Source: Polyangiaceae bacterium (GTDB taxonomy: Bacteria > Myxococcota_A > Polyangia > Polyangiales > Polyangiaceae). Taken from it: a DNA stretch of 64,000 bases. The notes under the pieces were generated by a model. It saw nothing but the letters and a program-made list of their open reading frames with translations, was not told where the DNA came from and searched no databases. The stretch covers positions 50,121 through 114,120 of the forward strand of contig JADLAB010000351.1 in assembly GCA_020848455.1 (NCBI GenBank), in the 5' to 3' direction. Shown one piece after another: positions 52,298-60,173 of the stretch. Both the position numbers and the translations under genes were made by a program. How positions within the stretch are numbered: position 1 is the stretch's first letter; each line of letters opens with the position of its first letter.

Positions 52298-53359
52298 GTG
52301 AAAGCACGTCCCATCGGTCGTACCCTCGTCTTGAAGCGCGGTCGGCACCTCGGCACCCGCTCGGCCTCGTCGCGCCCGGACACCTCCACGAGCGACGTGC
52401 AGGCGCTCGGCACGGGCTCGCGCTCGTCGCAGCCGCCCGTGCGCTCCGCGAGCTCGCGTCCGCCATGCCCGGTGCTCGCGCTCGCGCCCCGCGCGGCCGA
52501 GCTCGCGTCCCTCGCGGAGCTCGGGCAGCAGGTCGCCGGCGAGGCACCGCAGCCCTGCGAGCAAGAGCGTCCGACCGTGCGGGACCCTGGCGCCCGCGCG
52601 CCGGAGCCGCACGAGGGGCTCGGCGGCGCGCCGGCGCTCGCGCGTGACCTCGTGCCGGCGGCACCGCCGCCTCCCCTCGAGGAGGTCCCGCTCTCGAGCC
52701 GCGCGGCCGCGAGCCTCGAGGCGAAGCTCCGCCGCCTCGACGAGGCCTTCCTCGGCGAGCCGCCGCCCGTGCGCCCCGAGCCTGCGCCCCGCGACGACGA
52801 CGCGCGCGCAGTCGCGCCTCCCTCCGCCGCAGAGGTGAGCCGCCGGCGACGCATCCGGGGCGTGGTCGGGGTCGTGGTCGGCCTCGTCGCCCTGCTGGCG
52901 GCCGGAGCGGTCGCCGGCGCCGCGCTGCGCGCCGAGGAGCCTCTGCCGAGCGAGCGCCCGGCGCGCCCGGGCGCCCTCGCCGCGGCCGAGGCGGAGCGTG
53001 ACGCGCGGCGCGTGGCCCCGAGCGCGGCGAGCCCGGTCGTTGCGGCCGCCGCACCCGAGGCCGAGCCGGCGCGCGTCCCGGAGGCCCCGGCGCCCGCCGC
53101 GCTGCCGCCGTCCGTGCGCGAGCTCGGCGAGCGCACGAAGGCCGCGCTCATCGCCGGCCGGCTCGACGAGGCGGTGGCGTCCGCGCGGGAGCTCGTGGCG
53201 GCCACACCCGACGACGCGCTGGGCTACCTGTACCTCGGCGCGGCGTACCAGGACCTCCGGCGCGTGGGCGACGCCCTTGCGACCTATGGCGACTGCGTCG
53301 AGCACGCCAGGTCCGGGCCCGTCGACGAGTGTCTCGCGCTCGGCGGGCGCCGGCGCTGA
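52298..53359 (+). CDS. Single-pass membrane protein with C-terminal TPR
   Basis: A 353-residue protein. I chose the GTG at 52298 because AGGAG lies 7 nt upstream; the frame is open 20 codons further. The first ~185 residues are Arg/Ser/Pro/Ala-rich and likely disordered. A transmembrane helix lies at ~188-210 ('GVVGVVVGLVALLAAGAVA'). After an Ala/Pro linker, the last ~70 residues form TPR-like helices ('LDEAVASARELVAATPDDAL', 'YLYLGAAYQDLRRVGDALA'). It might be a scaffold in a surface process. Confidence 0.72.
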   Translation: MKARPIGRTLVLKRGRHLGTRSASSRPDTSTSDVQALGTGSRSSQPPVRSASSRPPCPVLALAPRAAELASLAELGQQVAGEAPQPCEQERPTVRDPGARAPEPHEGLGGAPALARDLVPAAPPPPLEEVPLSSRAAASLEAKLRRLDEAFLGEPPPVRPEPAPRDDDARAVAPPSAAEVSRRRRIRGVVGVVVGLVALLAAGAVAGAALRAEEPLPSERPARPGALAAAEAERDARRVAPSAASPVVAAAAPEAEPARVPEAPAPAALPPSVRELGERTKAALIAGRLDEAVASARELVAATPDDALGYLYLGAAYQDLRRVGDALATYGDCVEHARSGPVDECLALGGRRR

Positions 53360-53434
53360 GCTCGGCCCCCGCCCGCGGTCGGTGACCGCCAGTTTGTGCT
53401 TGCGTCGCGCGGACTTTGGTTGTCCACCCGGGAC

Positions 53435-54196
53435 GTGACCTTCGGCATCGAGACCCTGGGCTCGCTCCTCGCGCTCGCTGCGCTCGAGATCGTCCTCGGC
53501 ATCGACAACATCGTGTTCATCGCGATCATGGTGGGTCGGCTGCCGCCCGAGAAGCGCAAGGTCGCCTATCGCCTCGGCCTTGCCGCGGCGCTGGTGACGC
53601 GCATCGGGCTGCTTCTGACGCTGTCGACGATCATGAACCTGACCGATCCCTTGTTCACGATCTTCGGCGAGGGCTTCTCGTGGCGGGACATGATCCTCGT
53701 CGTGGGCGGGCTGTTCCTCATCGTGAAGAGCAGCCAGGAGATCTTCGGCAAGGTCGAGGCGCACGAGGAGGGGGAGCACCAGGCCCCCAAGGTCCAGCGC
53801 CTGTGGCTCCTCGTGGCGCAGATCATGGTCATCGACATCGTCTTCTCGCTCGACTCGGTGATCACGGCGGTGGGCATGGCGCGCGAGCTGTGGGTCATGG
53901 TGACGGCCATGGTGTGCGCGGTCGCGGTCATGCTCGTCTTCGCCCAGCGGGTCGGCGACTTCGTCACGCGCCACCCGTCGATGCAGATCCTGGCGCTGTC
54001 GTTCCTGCTGCTCATCGGCGTGTTGCTCATCGCCGACGGCTGCGGCCAGCACGTGAGCAAGGGCTACGTGTACAGCGCCATGGGCTTCTCGCTGCTCGTG
54101 GAGCTGTTCAACATGCGCTACCGGCAGAAGCGCCGGCTCGCGGCCCGCGAGGCGGGCGCGCCCGGCTCGGCGCCGAGGCCCGAGCCACACAAGTGA
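53435..54196 (+). CDS. TerC family integral membrane protein
   Basis: A 253-residue membrane protein with the TerC core 'LEIVLGIDNIVFIAIMVGRL' and the second repeat 'VIDIVFSLDSVITAVGMA', whose Asp-containing helices are thought to bind metal. It has about seven helices. TerC relatives act in Mn2+ export or tellurium resistance. GTG at 53435 gives the usual N-terminal length; GTG at 53396 is also in frame. No other tellurite genes lie nearby, so it is probably the housekeeping type. Confidence 0.92.
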   Translation: MTFGIETLGSLLALAALEIVLGIDNIVFIAIMVGRLPPEKRKVAYRLGLAAALVTRIGLLLTLSTIMNLTDPLFTIFGEGFSWRDMILVVGGLFLIVKSSQEIFGKVEAHEEGEHQAPKVQRLWLLVAQIMVIDIVFSLDSVITAVGMARELWVMVTAMVCAVAVMLVFAQRVGDFVTRHPSMQILALSFLLLIGVLLIADGCGQHVSKGYVYSAMGFSLLVELFNMRYRQKRRLAAREAGAPGSAPRPEPHK

Positions 54197-54223
54197 CCGG
54201 GCGGCCGCCGGCCTCTCTCGACT

Positions 54224-54241
54224 TTCGCCCTTTCGGGCGAA
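54224..54241. terminator. Short hairpin after terC
   Basis: TTCGCCC and GGGCGAA form a perfect 7-bp stem with a TTTC loop, 27 nt after the terC stop and 51 nt before the end of the convergent broken gene. No T tract follows on the plus strand, so termination is only plausible. Confidence 0.35.
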
Positions 54242-54292
54242 TGTCTCGCGGCTACAGGGACCAGGCTGCAGACTTCAGGCACGAGACTGGTG

Positions 54293-55042
54293 TCAGAACG
54301 CGACCGTCGTGCCGACCGTGACGTTGCGCTCGCCGAGCGGCACGACCTCGAGCGAGGCGCCGACGGTTTCGCCCGTCACGAGCAGACCCGCCCCGAGCTG
54401 GTAGTGGTGTCGGTCGGTGCCGACGAGCGCCTCGCCGCCGCGCCGCCAGAGGACGGGCCCGCCGAACAGGCGCACCACGGCGTAGGGGGCGAAGGAGCGC
54501 CAGAACATCTTGCCGAGCGTGAACGCGGCGCGCGCGTCCGTGCCGACGAGCGTCGCGCGCTCGGCCGCGCCCTCGCTCGGCGCGGCGCTCGCGCCGAGCG
54601 CGAGCGACAGCACGAGGAACGGCTCCTCGCCGCGGCCGTCGAGGATGCGGTAGCTCGCCGCGAGCGACCCGTAGCCGCCGAGCCCGAGCTCGTGGCGCTC
54701 GGCCCCGAGCTCGAGCCAGCCGCCGGGCGCGAGCCCCGCCGACGCGCCGAGCGACCAGCCGTCGTCGAGCTCGCGCTCGAGCGTGATGCCGAGGGCTCGG
54801 CGCCGCAGCCCGAGCTCGAGATCGCCGAAGGCGAGGTCGGTCTCGCTGGCGCCGAAGCCGAGCGAGAGGTGCCACGGGCTCGCGGTGGCGCCCGGCAGCG
54901 CGTCGCCGGTGCAGGTGATGGCTGCTCCCGGCGGACCGCCGGGCGGAGCGAGCCCTCAGGCGTAGGCGTCGTCGCGGGGCAGGGCGACGGCGCCGGCGAA
55001 CGCGGCGAGCGCGGCGAGCCATCGCAGCGGTGCTCGAGTCAC
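54293..55042 (-). pseudogene. Outer-membrane beta-barrel-like gene interrupted by in-frame TGA
   Basis: The GTG at 55042 starts a clear signal peptide ('VTRAPLRWLAALAAFAGAVA' then 'LPRDDAYA'), and the next codon is TGA (54956-54958). The same frame then stays open for 220 codons to 54293. It has coding-type G/C third positions and no in-frame ATG, GTG or TTG until 54613, far inside the conserved-looking part. The product alternates polar and hydrophobic residues ('HLSLGFGASETDLAFGDLEL', 'WLELGAERHELGLGGYGSLA') and ends 'NVTVGTTVAF', a terminal Phe as in outer-membrane barrels. The most likely cause is a nonsense mutation (or a base error). Confidence 0.7.
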
Positions 55043-55095
55043 GGCCCGAGCCCAGGGCCGTGGCTCGGCGCCGTGAGATGGAGCGGAGGCCCGCG

Positions 55096-56991
55096 TCACT
55101 CGGGGGCGATGTTGTTGAGCGCCATACCGCCGGGGTAGCCGTAGGAGGTGGCGCCCGTGTAGCCCGCCCCGACGATGCCGAAGGGCGAGACGCTCGTGAT
55201 GACGTGGGGCCCTGCGGCCACGGCGTAGTCCGCGACCGTGTAGGCCCCGACCGTGTAGTAGGCGTTCGCAGGCACCGCGACGCCGTCCACGAGCACGTCG
55301 TCGCCCGTCGTGCGGATGATCTGCACGTAGTCGACGGCGTAGCCCGAGGGCGTGAGCAGGACGTAGCGGTTCAGGAACTGCTCCACCGGAACGGCCGTGA
55401 TCATGGCGGGATCGCCGGTGCCGGCGCCGAAGGCGTCTTGCCCGGTGATGTACTGGTAGGCGGCAAAGGGGCTCGAGCCGGTGAAGATGAAGCTCTCCTG
55501 CGTGTAGAACTCGTAGAACTGGCCCGCGTCGAGCGTCACCGGAAAGCCCGGCTGCGGCGGCGTCGTGTCGACGACGGTGCCCGGGGCCTGCGACATCACG
55601 CGCCAGTAGTAGCGCTCGCTCGCGCTGCGGCGCGGCACGTGGGCCCCCACGTAGGTCGTGCCCCAGTTGCGGACCGGCACGGCCTGCTCCTCCATGTGGT
55701 CGCAGTAGGTGTAGCCGGCCGGTACCTGCGCGCACTCGATCGCGCCGAACACCGCGACCGGCGCCGTGGCGTCGATCTCGGCGCCCATCACGTCGCGCTC
55801 CGCCGTCGTGAGGCCCGCGCCGTTCACGACCTGGAGCGTGTCGTAGCGGTTCATCGTGACGGTGGTCGAGCCGCCGGCCGCGAGCGCCGACACACCGGAC
55901 CCACCCGCGGTCGGGTGCGGGACGGTGATCGTCACCTGGGTGTTGTTCTCGGTGGCGATGACGTTGAAGTAGCTCGGGTAGCCGTTGAGGGCGTCGTAGT
56001 AGCTCGGCACGAAGTAGTGCCGCCCGAGGGTGGCCTCGGGCAGGAGGCAGGAGGCGTCGTTCGTGTAGTACGGCGTGAGCGGCGAGTGCTGGTAGGCGAT
56101 GACCGGCAGATCGCTCTCGACGCGGAAGCTGCCGCCCGGGCGCAGCTGCGACACGCTCTCGATGTAGTCGGCCGGGGTGTTCGGCAGCGTGAACGTGTGC
56201 TGGCCGAGGGGCGGGATCTGCACGTCGGCCTGGATGAGGCTCTCGACGCCGCCCGGCGCCCCCCACAGGCTCACGACGGCCGTGAGCGTGGAGCTCGTGT
56301 TGCCCACGACGACGGCGTCGGTGTGCCCCTCGTCGAAGTTGTCCATGTTGAGCGCGAAGAAGGAGCAGCCCACGCTGCTCGGCGCCCGCGCGTAGGCGGC
56401 GCACAGGGTCTCGCACCCGACGGTCTCGGTGCAGGTCTCCTTCGGCCCGCAGGTCGCGCCGGGCTCGTAGCCCGTGCCGGAGGCGTTGCAGATCTCGCTC
56501 GTGTCGGGGTCCGGGCAGTGCGCGGTACCCGGCGTGCACACGACGGCGAGGCAGGTCCCCCCGGCGCAGGTCTCGCTCGGGTTGCACGCCTGCTCGGACA
56601 GCGCGAGACAGCTCGGCAGGCAGACCTCGAGCGCGGTCGCGCTCGCGCAGTTGCCCGTGAGACCCGGGGTGCACATACAGGCGACGCACGTTCCGCTCGC
56701 GTCGTCGCAGCCCTGACCGCCGGGGCACGGGTCGGTCTCGAACGAGCCGTTCGCGCACACCTCGTGGACGCCGCCGACGCACTGCTCGGCGCCGTCGGTG
56801 CAGCTGCCGCCACCGCCCGCCCCCGTGGCGCCGGTGCCACCGCCGCCGCCGCTCTGCGTGTGGCCGCCCGCCGCGGCGTTGCCGCTGCCGCCGGTGCCCG
56901 TCTCGACGTCGGTGCTGCTGCTGCAGGCCGCGAAGAGGGTGAAGAGTCCAAGTGCCGCACCCGTCCAGAAGCCGAGTCTACTCGCGCGCAT
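55096..56991 (-). CDS. IgGFc-binding-type secreted lipoprotein
   Basis: A 631-residue exported protein. The start 'LFTLFAACSSSTDVETG' gives a lipobox. A Gly/Ala/Thr linker and a ~130-residue cysteine-rich region follow ('CTDGAEQCVGGVHEVC', 'CMCTPGLTGNC'). The rest is a beta-rich domain with 'HTFTLPNTPADYIESVSQL', 'DLPVIAYQHSPLTPYYTND' and 'VAVFGAIECAQVPAGYTYC', which resembles the IgGFc-binding N-terminal domain common in myxobacterial secretomes. Adhesion is likely. The ATG at 56991 is preceded by GGGAGG. Confidence 0.85.
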   Translation of the reverse strand: MRASRLGFWTGAALGLFTLFAACSSSTDVETGTGGSGNAAAGGHTQSGGGGGTGATGAGGGGSCTDGAEQCVGGVHEVCANGSFETDPCPGGQGCDDASGTCVACMCTPGLTGNCASATALEVCLPSCLALSEQACNPSETCAGGTCLAVVCTPGTAHCPDPDTSEICNASGTGYEPGATCGPKETCTETVGCETLCAAYARAPSSVGCSFFALNMDNFDEGHTDAVVVGNTSSTLTAVVSLWGAPGGVESLIQADVQIPPLGQHTFTLPNTPADYIESVSQLRPGGSFRVESDLPVIAYQHSPLTPYYTNDASCLLPEATLGRHYFVPSYYDALNGYPSYFNVIATENNTQVTITVPHPTAGGSGVSALAAGGSTTVTMNRYDTLQVVNGAGLTTAERDVMGAEIDATAPVAVFGAIECAQVPAGYTYCDHMEEQAVPVRNWGTTYVGAHVPRRSASERYYWRVMSQAPGTVVDTTPPQPGFPVTLDAGQFYEFYTQESFIFTGSSPFAAYQYITGQDAFGAGTGDPAMITAVPVEQFLNRYVLLTPSGYAVDYVQIIRTTGDDVLVDGVAVPANAYYTVGAYTVADYAVAAGPHVITSVSPFGIVGAGYTGATSYGYPGGMALNNIAPE

Positions 56992-57089
56992 GAAAAGCCT
57001 CCCAGGGCCCGACGATAGCGCCAGACGGTGCGCGAGGTCTCAGGATTCGGCGTGGGGCACGGCGCGGGTGGCACGCGTGCTGCCGAGTG

Positions 57090-57133
57090 GAGCCACCTTT
57101 GAGATTTGAACTCAAGACCTGCGGTTTACGAAA
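57090..57133. repeat. attL, left att repeat
   Basis: A 44-bp copy of the 3' part of tRNA-Thr (anticodon loop to discriminator), read on the minus strand. It differs from 63683-63726 at three positions. Two of these keep a T-stem base pair (C-G to T-A), and one lies in the T-loop. The tRNA 5' half is absent here. Because the intact tRNA lies at the other end, this copy is the displaced original chromosomal 3' end. Confidence 0.85.
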
Positions 57134-57381
57134 GCAAGGGAAAAGCGCAACCTGGCGAAAGAAAAGAGAGCCACGGGGAAGCCCCCGGACGAGCTTTCGC
57201 ACAGTTGGCGCGAGGTGGCGCGAGGTTTGGCCAGGAAACCTGGCCAGGTTTCGCCCGGGCACTCGCGGCGGCCGTCGAGCGTGGAGACCGTGACCGCGCC
57301 TTGATCCTCGCGCGCCGGCTGCTGCTCGCGGAGCCGAGCCCGGCCGCGCCCCTGCGTCCACGGGCGTGCTCCTCGACGTAG
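57134..57381 (+). other. Orphan integrase C-terminal coding segment
   Basis: Reading through attL in the frame that the integrase uses across attR, the frame continues after 'AVYE' for 82 codons ('SKGKAQPGERKESHGEAP' ... 'VERGDRDRALILARRLLLAE') to a TAG at 57379. From about 57250 on, third positions are nearly all G or C, as in real genes. No ribosome-binding site precedes it, so in the integrated state it is silent. In the excised circle it would be fused in frame to the integrase. With 57382-57460 this covers the gene-free left end. Confidence 0.65.
57224..57251. repeat. Left arm sites: GGTTTGGCCAGG plus AAACCTGGCCAGGTTT
   Basis: A 12-bp site adjoins a perfect 16-bp palindrome (57236-57251). 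The core AACCTGGCCAG recurs at 61846-61870 and at 63645-63669. Positions about 90 bp from attL and 14 bp from attR suggest arm-type binding sites for the recombinase or a directionality factor. Confidence 0.6.
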
Positions 57382-57426
57382 GCGCTGGTCGCCTTCGGGG
57401 CCGGACCTTCGGGTGCGACCTCGACG

Positions 57427-57441
57427 GCGGCACTGTGCCGC
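57427..57441. promoter_or_regulatory. 15-bp palindrome GCGGCACTGTGCCGC, candidate operator
   Basis: A perfect inverted repeat with a single central T, 19 bp upstream of the ATG at 57461 and just before its AGGAG. Position suggests a repressor site for the first cargo gene, perhaps bound by one of the element's HTH proteins. Confidence 0.4.
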
Positions 57442-57460
57442 ACGAACAGGAGCAACCCAC

Positions 57461-57727
57461 ATGACCACGAACGAGACCAAGGACACGAAGGACACGAGCG
57501 AACGGGCGCGGCGCGGCGTCATGTACGAAGGCCAGATCCACAGCGCGTGCGCCGCGATGCGGCGCTCGCTCGACTACGTGGAAAGAGACGCCCTCGAGAT
57601 GGTGGACGTAGAGTCGGCATTTGACCGGGGCTCCGCTCGCGATCGATTGATCGAGCACCTGCGCACGATCCGCCAGCTGGTGCTCATGGTGGAGGAAGAC
57701 GCCTCGACGGCGCGCAAGAACATGTAG
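57461..57727 (+). CDS. Small hypothetical protein of the element
   Basis: An 88-residue soluble protein, start ATG with AGGAG 9-13 nt upstream. It is charged and probably all-helical: 'MTTNETKDTKDTSERARRG' then 'HSACAAMRRSLDYVERDALE' and 'LIEHLRTIRQLVLMVEEDAS'. No motif is recognised. It is the first intact gene inside attL, the usual place for accessory genes, so it may be cargo rather than replication machinery. Confidence 0.65.
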   Translation: MTTNETKDTKDTSERARRGVMYEGQIHSACAAMRRSLDYVERDALEMVDVESAFDRGSARDRLIEHLRTIRQLVLMVEEDASTARKNM

Positions 57728-57802
57728 CTCGCGCGCCGGGCCCTCGGCGCCGCGCACATGGGCGACGTCGGGGCCTGCGCACGAGCAGTGGTAGAATGAG
57801 AA

Positions 57803-57836
57803 GCGCCCCGCGACGCGGCAAACGTCGTCGGGGCGC
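57803..57836 (+). promoter_or_regulatory. Leader hairpin upstream of the 219-aa gene
   Basis: GCGCCCCGCGACG and CGTCGTCGGGGCGC pair over about 13 bp with one mismatch around a CGGCAAA-type loop. It starts 5 nt after a TAGAAT (57792-57797) that could be a -10 box, and ends 18 nt before the GTG. No T tract follows, so it is more likely an RNA structure or operator than a terminator. Confidence 0.4.
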
Positions 57837-57854
57837 GGCACACGAGGACAAGTC

Positions 57855-58514
57855 GTGGCACCGAAGAAAGTAGCGACCGAGCACGCGAAGCGCAAGGCAC
57901 CGGCCGCCGCGCGGCTGCGCGCATGCCGCGCCGCGCGCGACGCCTTCCTAAAAGCTCACCCGCTCTACGCCGCGGCTGCGCAAGCGCACGCGCGGGCACT
58001 CGAGACGCGCGCCGACGCGGACATTGCCCGCGCCGCGGAGCTCGCCGACATGTCGCGCACGGATGCCTCCCTCTGCACGGACGAAGCTTGCGAGTCTTGC
58101 CGCGCTCGGCGCGAGGGGCGGATCCGTGGTGGCTTCGACGGCAAGCCGCTCGGCGTGGGGCTTCCGCCCCGCGGCGCCGGCCGGGGCTCGACGCGCGCCG
58201 CCGCGGTGCGTGAGCTTCTCGCGCGAGCAACCGAGACGATCGCGCTCGTCGCGCGTTTGCGGGAGCGCGCGCACAGCATGACGATCGCGGCGACGGACCT
58301 GCTTTGCGGCGTCGAGCGCGCCGGACTGCAACGGCGGAAGCCAAGCGCGGCCGAGAAGTCCGCGCTTGCCGATGCCGTCGACGCCGCCGAGCGGGGCCGA
58401 GCCCTCAACGCCGAGCGCTTGGCGGTCGCGGCGCTCGTGGCGTGCGGCTGGAAGCGCGGCGAGGCATGGAACGCCGTCGCGCTCGACCGCTACCGCGGGC
58501 GCAAGCACACCTAG
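57855..58514 (+). CDS. Hypothetical element protein with Cys cluster
   Basis: A 219-residue basic, Ala/Arg-rich protein starting at a GTG with GAGGAC 6-11 nt upstream. The N-terminus is Lys/Arg-rich ('MAPKKVATEHAKRKAPAAAR'). A possible metal site lies at C74, C79 and C82 ('SLCTDEACESCRARREGR'). Long helices follow ('VRELLARATETIALVARLRE', 'LADAVDAAERGRALNAERLA'). No family is recognised. A nucleic-acid-binding role fits the charge. As a non-replication gene near attL it is a cargo candidate. Confidence 0.68.
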   Translation: MAPKKVATEHAKRKAPAAARLRACRAARDAFLKAHPLYAAAAQAHARALETRADADIARAAELADMSRTDASLCTDEACESCRARREGRIRGGFDGKPLGVGLPPRGAGRGSTRAAAVRELLARATETIALVARLRERAHSMTIAATDLLCGVERAGLQRRKPSAAEKSALADAVDAAERGRALNAERLAVAALVACGWKRGEAWNAVALDRYRGRKHT

Positions 58515-58621
58515 GCGCCTCCCGTCAAGTGCGTTTTCCCTTTCGCCCGGAAGGGACATACTACGGACTGTCCGCTGTTAATGTTTGCGCAAGCGGGCAC
58601 CGTGGCCCCTAAATGGGGTCC
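58515..58621 (+). promoter_or_regulatory. Control region of the replication operon
   Basis: Between the 219-aa gene and the first HTH gene. A hairpin TCCCTT/AAGGGA (58537-58556) follows a TTTT run and may end the upstream transcript. Then comes AT-richer DNA (GTTAATGTTTGCGC, 58577-58590) likely to hold the promoter, and an imperfect palindrome TGGCCCC/GGGGTCCA (58603-58622) overlapping the start, a candidate operator for the HTH protein itself. Confidence 0.4.
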
Positions 58622-58813
58622 ATGCGCACCACACACACCGGTTACGACGGTCGGACCATTCGCCGCGTCGCGGTGCGAGCGGACGTCGACCCCCGCACCG
58701 TCGCACGCTGGCTCGCCGGCGAGCACATCCGCACCGCGAGCGTGCGTGAGCGCATCGAGTCCGCCGCCCGTCAACTAGGGATCGAGCGCCAAGCGAAGCC
58801 GAGGGCCGCGTGA
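58622..58813 (+). CDS. Small helix-turn-helix regulator
   Basis: A 63-residue DNA-binding protein (66 if the ATG at 58613 is used). 'VAVRADVDPRTVARWLAGEH' is a clear helix-turn-helix, followed by 'VRERIESAARQLGI', an order like LacI/Xre N-terminal domains. It heads a run of four overlapping genes ending with the helicase, so it probably controls replication of the element. Its stop overlaps the next start as GTGA. Confidence 0.78.
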   Translation: MRTTHTGYDGRTIRRVAVRADVDPRTVARWLAGEHIRTASVRERIESAARQLGIERQAKPRAA

Positions 58814-59079
58814 CCGCGCCCGTTGCCGTCGTGGTGCTCACGCCCGCGCAGCTCCGCGCGCTCTTAGACGAGGCGGTCGCCCCCGTGCTCGAGCAGCTCA
58901 CGGCGCGCGGGCCGGAGCCCCTCCTCGACACCGAGGGCGCGTGTCTGCTGCTCGGATGCTCGCCCCCCACGTTGCGCAAGCTGCGCGCGGAGGGACTGCC
59001 GGTCGTCATGGTCGGCGACGCGCCGCGGTTCGAGCGCGATGCGGTGCTCGCGTGGTTGCGGGCGCGAGGTGCGACGTGA
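58810..59079 (+). CDS. Excisionase-family (MerR-like HTH) protein
   Basis: An 89-residue protein with a GTG start overlapping the previous stop. The C-terminal half 'DTEGACLLLGCSPPTLRKLR' and 'GLPVVMVGDAPRFERDAVLA' is the helix_turn_helix_17/excisionase type: HTH, wing and a final helix. The N-terminal part is a coiled-coil-like Leu/Ala stretch. It could be the recombination directionality factor or a second regulator. Its stop overlaps the primase GTG by 4 nt. Confidence 0.8.
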   Translation: MTAPVAVVVLTPAQLRALLDEAVAPVLEQLTARGPEPLLDTEGACLLLGCSPPTLRKLRAEGLPVVMVGDAPRFERDAVLAWLRARGAT

Positions 59080-60173
59080 GCGCGCGCATCGACGTGCACG
59101 AGCTGCTCGTGCCGCTGCTCGGGCGACGGGACCGCCGGGCAGTGTTCACCGGCCGATGGCGCCGCGAGCCTGGCGACCCCGCCGAGCTCCTGTCCGCTCA
59201 CCTGCGGGGCGAGCTCGTGCTGGGCGCGCTCCATGGCGGGGAGCCCACAACGCGGCTCATGGCATGGGACGTCGACGGCGCCGAGCACGCGAGCCAGGGG
59301 GCCGACGCAGATTCGCGGGCGGCAACCGACGCGCTGTGCCGCGCGATCGATCGGCTCGACCTCATGCCGGCGCTCATCTGCACGAGCAAGAGCGGCGCGG
59401 GGCGTCATCCCTACGCCCTGCTAGCAGAGCCCGTCGATACCGGCGTCGCGGCTCGGCTCGCCCGCGCCATCGGGCGCAGCGTCGGGCGCGACGAGCTCGA
59501 CGTGCCCTATCCGAGCGGCCCATCGGGCGATGGGCTCGTGCTGGCGCTTCCGTGGTGTGGCCTGCTCGGTCGCGCCCGCTACGTGAGCGGCGACGGCTCG
59601 CGCATCGTGCACGGCTCGACGCACCGCCCCTACTGCGGGTCGGACGCCTACCCGGGACACGAGCTCACGGACGCCGATGCGCAGGCCGAAGTGCTACGCG
59701 ACTGGCCACGCTCGACGGCGGACCATGTGCGACGCGCGGCCGCTGCGCTCGGTGTGCTCGACGCGCCGGCCGAAGCGCCAGTGGGGCCCCCCGTGGTGGA
59801 CCGCTCGCGCCGTCCGCTGCCCGTGTTCGCCGACAAGCTCGACATCCTCGCGCGTGAGTGCGCGTTCGTGGAAGAGGCCGCACGCTGCCCGGCCGGCCTC
59901 ACCTACAAGGACTGGTTCGCGCTCGCGACCATCCTCCGGCCCTTCCCCGGTGGGGCCGCGTTCTTCGATGCGGTGAGCCAAGGCGACCGTGGGCGCTACC
60001 GCCCGGGCGAGCCTGCGCGAAAGCTCGCCAGCGTCCACGGGGCGCCGCGGCACTGCCGCTCGCTCGACTTCACCTGCTCGCGGCTCGACCACTGCGAGGC
60101 CCTAGGCGTGCGGAGCCCGGCGGGCCTGCCCTTCAAGCTGCGCCGGGCCAAGCGCATCGGCGGGGCAACATGA
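59076..60173 (+). CDS. Archaeo-eukaryotic-type primase
   Basis: A 365-residue protein from a GTG that overlaps the upstream stop. AEP hallmarks: 'RLMAWDVDG' with the DxD metal pair (D65, D67), 'CTSKSGAGRHPYALL' with the Ser-Gly-x-Gly-x-His nucleotide loop (H111), and 'DGLVLALPWCGLLGRARYVS' after it. The C-terminal part 'GLTYKDWFALATILRPFPGG' plus a Cys cluster ('HCRSLDFTCSRLDHC') resembles primase C-terminal regions of phages and plasmids. It should prime element DNA together with the adjacent helicase. Its stop overlaps the helicase ATG. Confidence 0.82.
   Translation: MSARIDVHELLVPLLGRRDRRAVFTGRWRREPGDPAELLSAHLRGELVLGALHGGEPTTRLMAWDVDGAEHASQGADADSRAATDALCRAIDRLDLMPALICTSKSGAGRHPYALLAEPVDTGVAARLARAIGRSVGRDELDVPYPSGPSGDGLVLALPWCGLLGRARYVSGDGSRIVHGSTHRPYCGSDAYPGHELTDADAQAEVLRDWPRSTADHVRRAAAALGVLDAPAEAPVGPPVVDRSRRPLPVFADKLDILARECAFVEEAARCPAGLTYKDWFALATILRPFPGGAAFFDAVSQGDRGRYRPGEPARKLASVHGAPRHCRSLDFTCSRLDHCEALGVRSPAGLPFKLRRAKRIGGAT

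Noticed and set aside
54241..54293. Possible dispersed repeat (CAGGCTGCAGACTTCAGGC region)
   Set aside because: Only one copy was noticed in the window, so a repeat cannot be supported here.
54956..54958. TGA as a selenocysteine codon in the barrel gene
   Set aside because: It lies at a signal peptide cleavage site and no selenoprotein family or SECIS-like hairpin is evident. Nonsense mutation or base error is simpler.
57803..57836. Hairpin as a transcription terminator
   Set aside because: No T run follows, and it sits between a promoter-like box and a ribosome-binding site.
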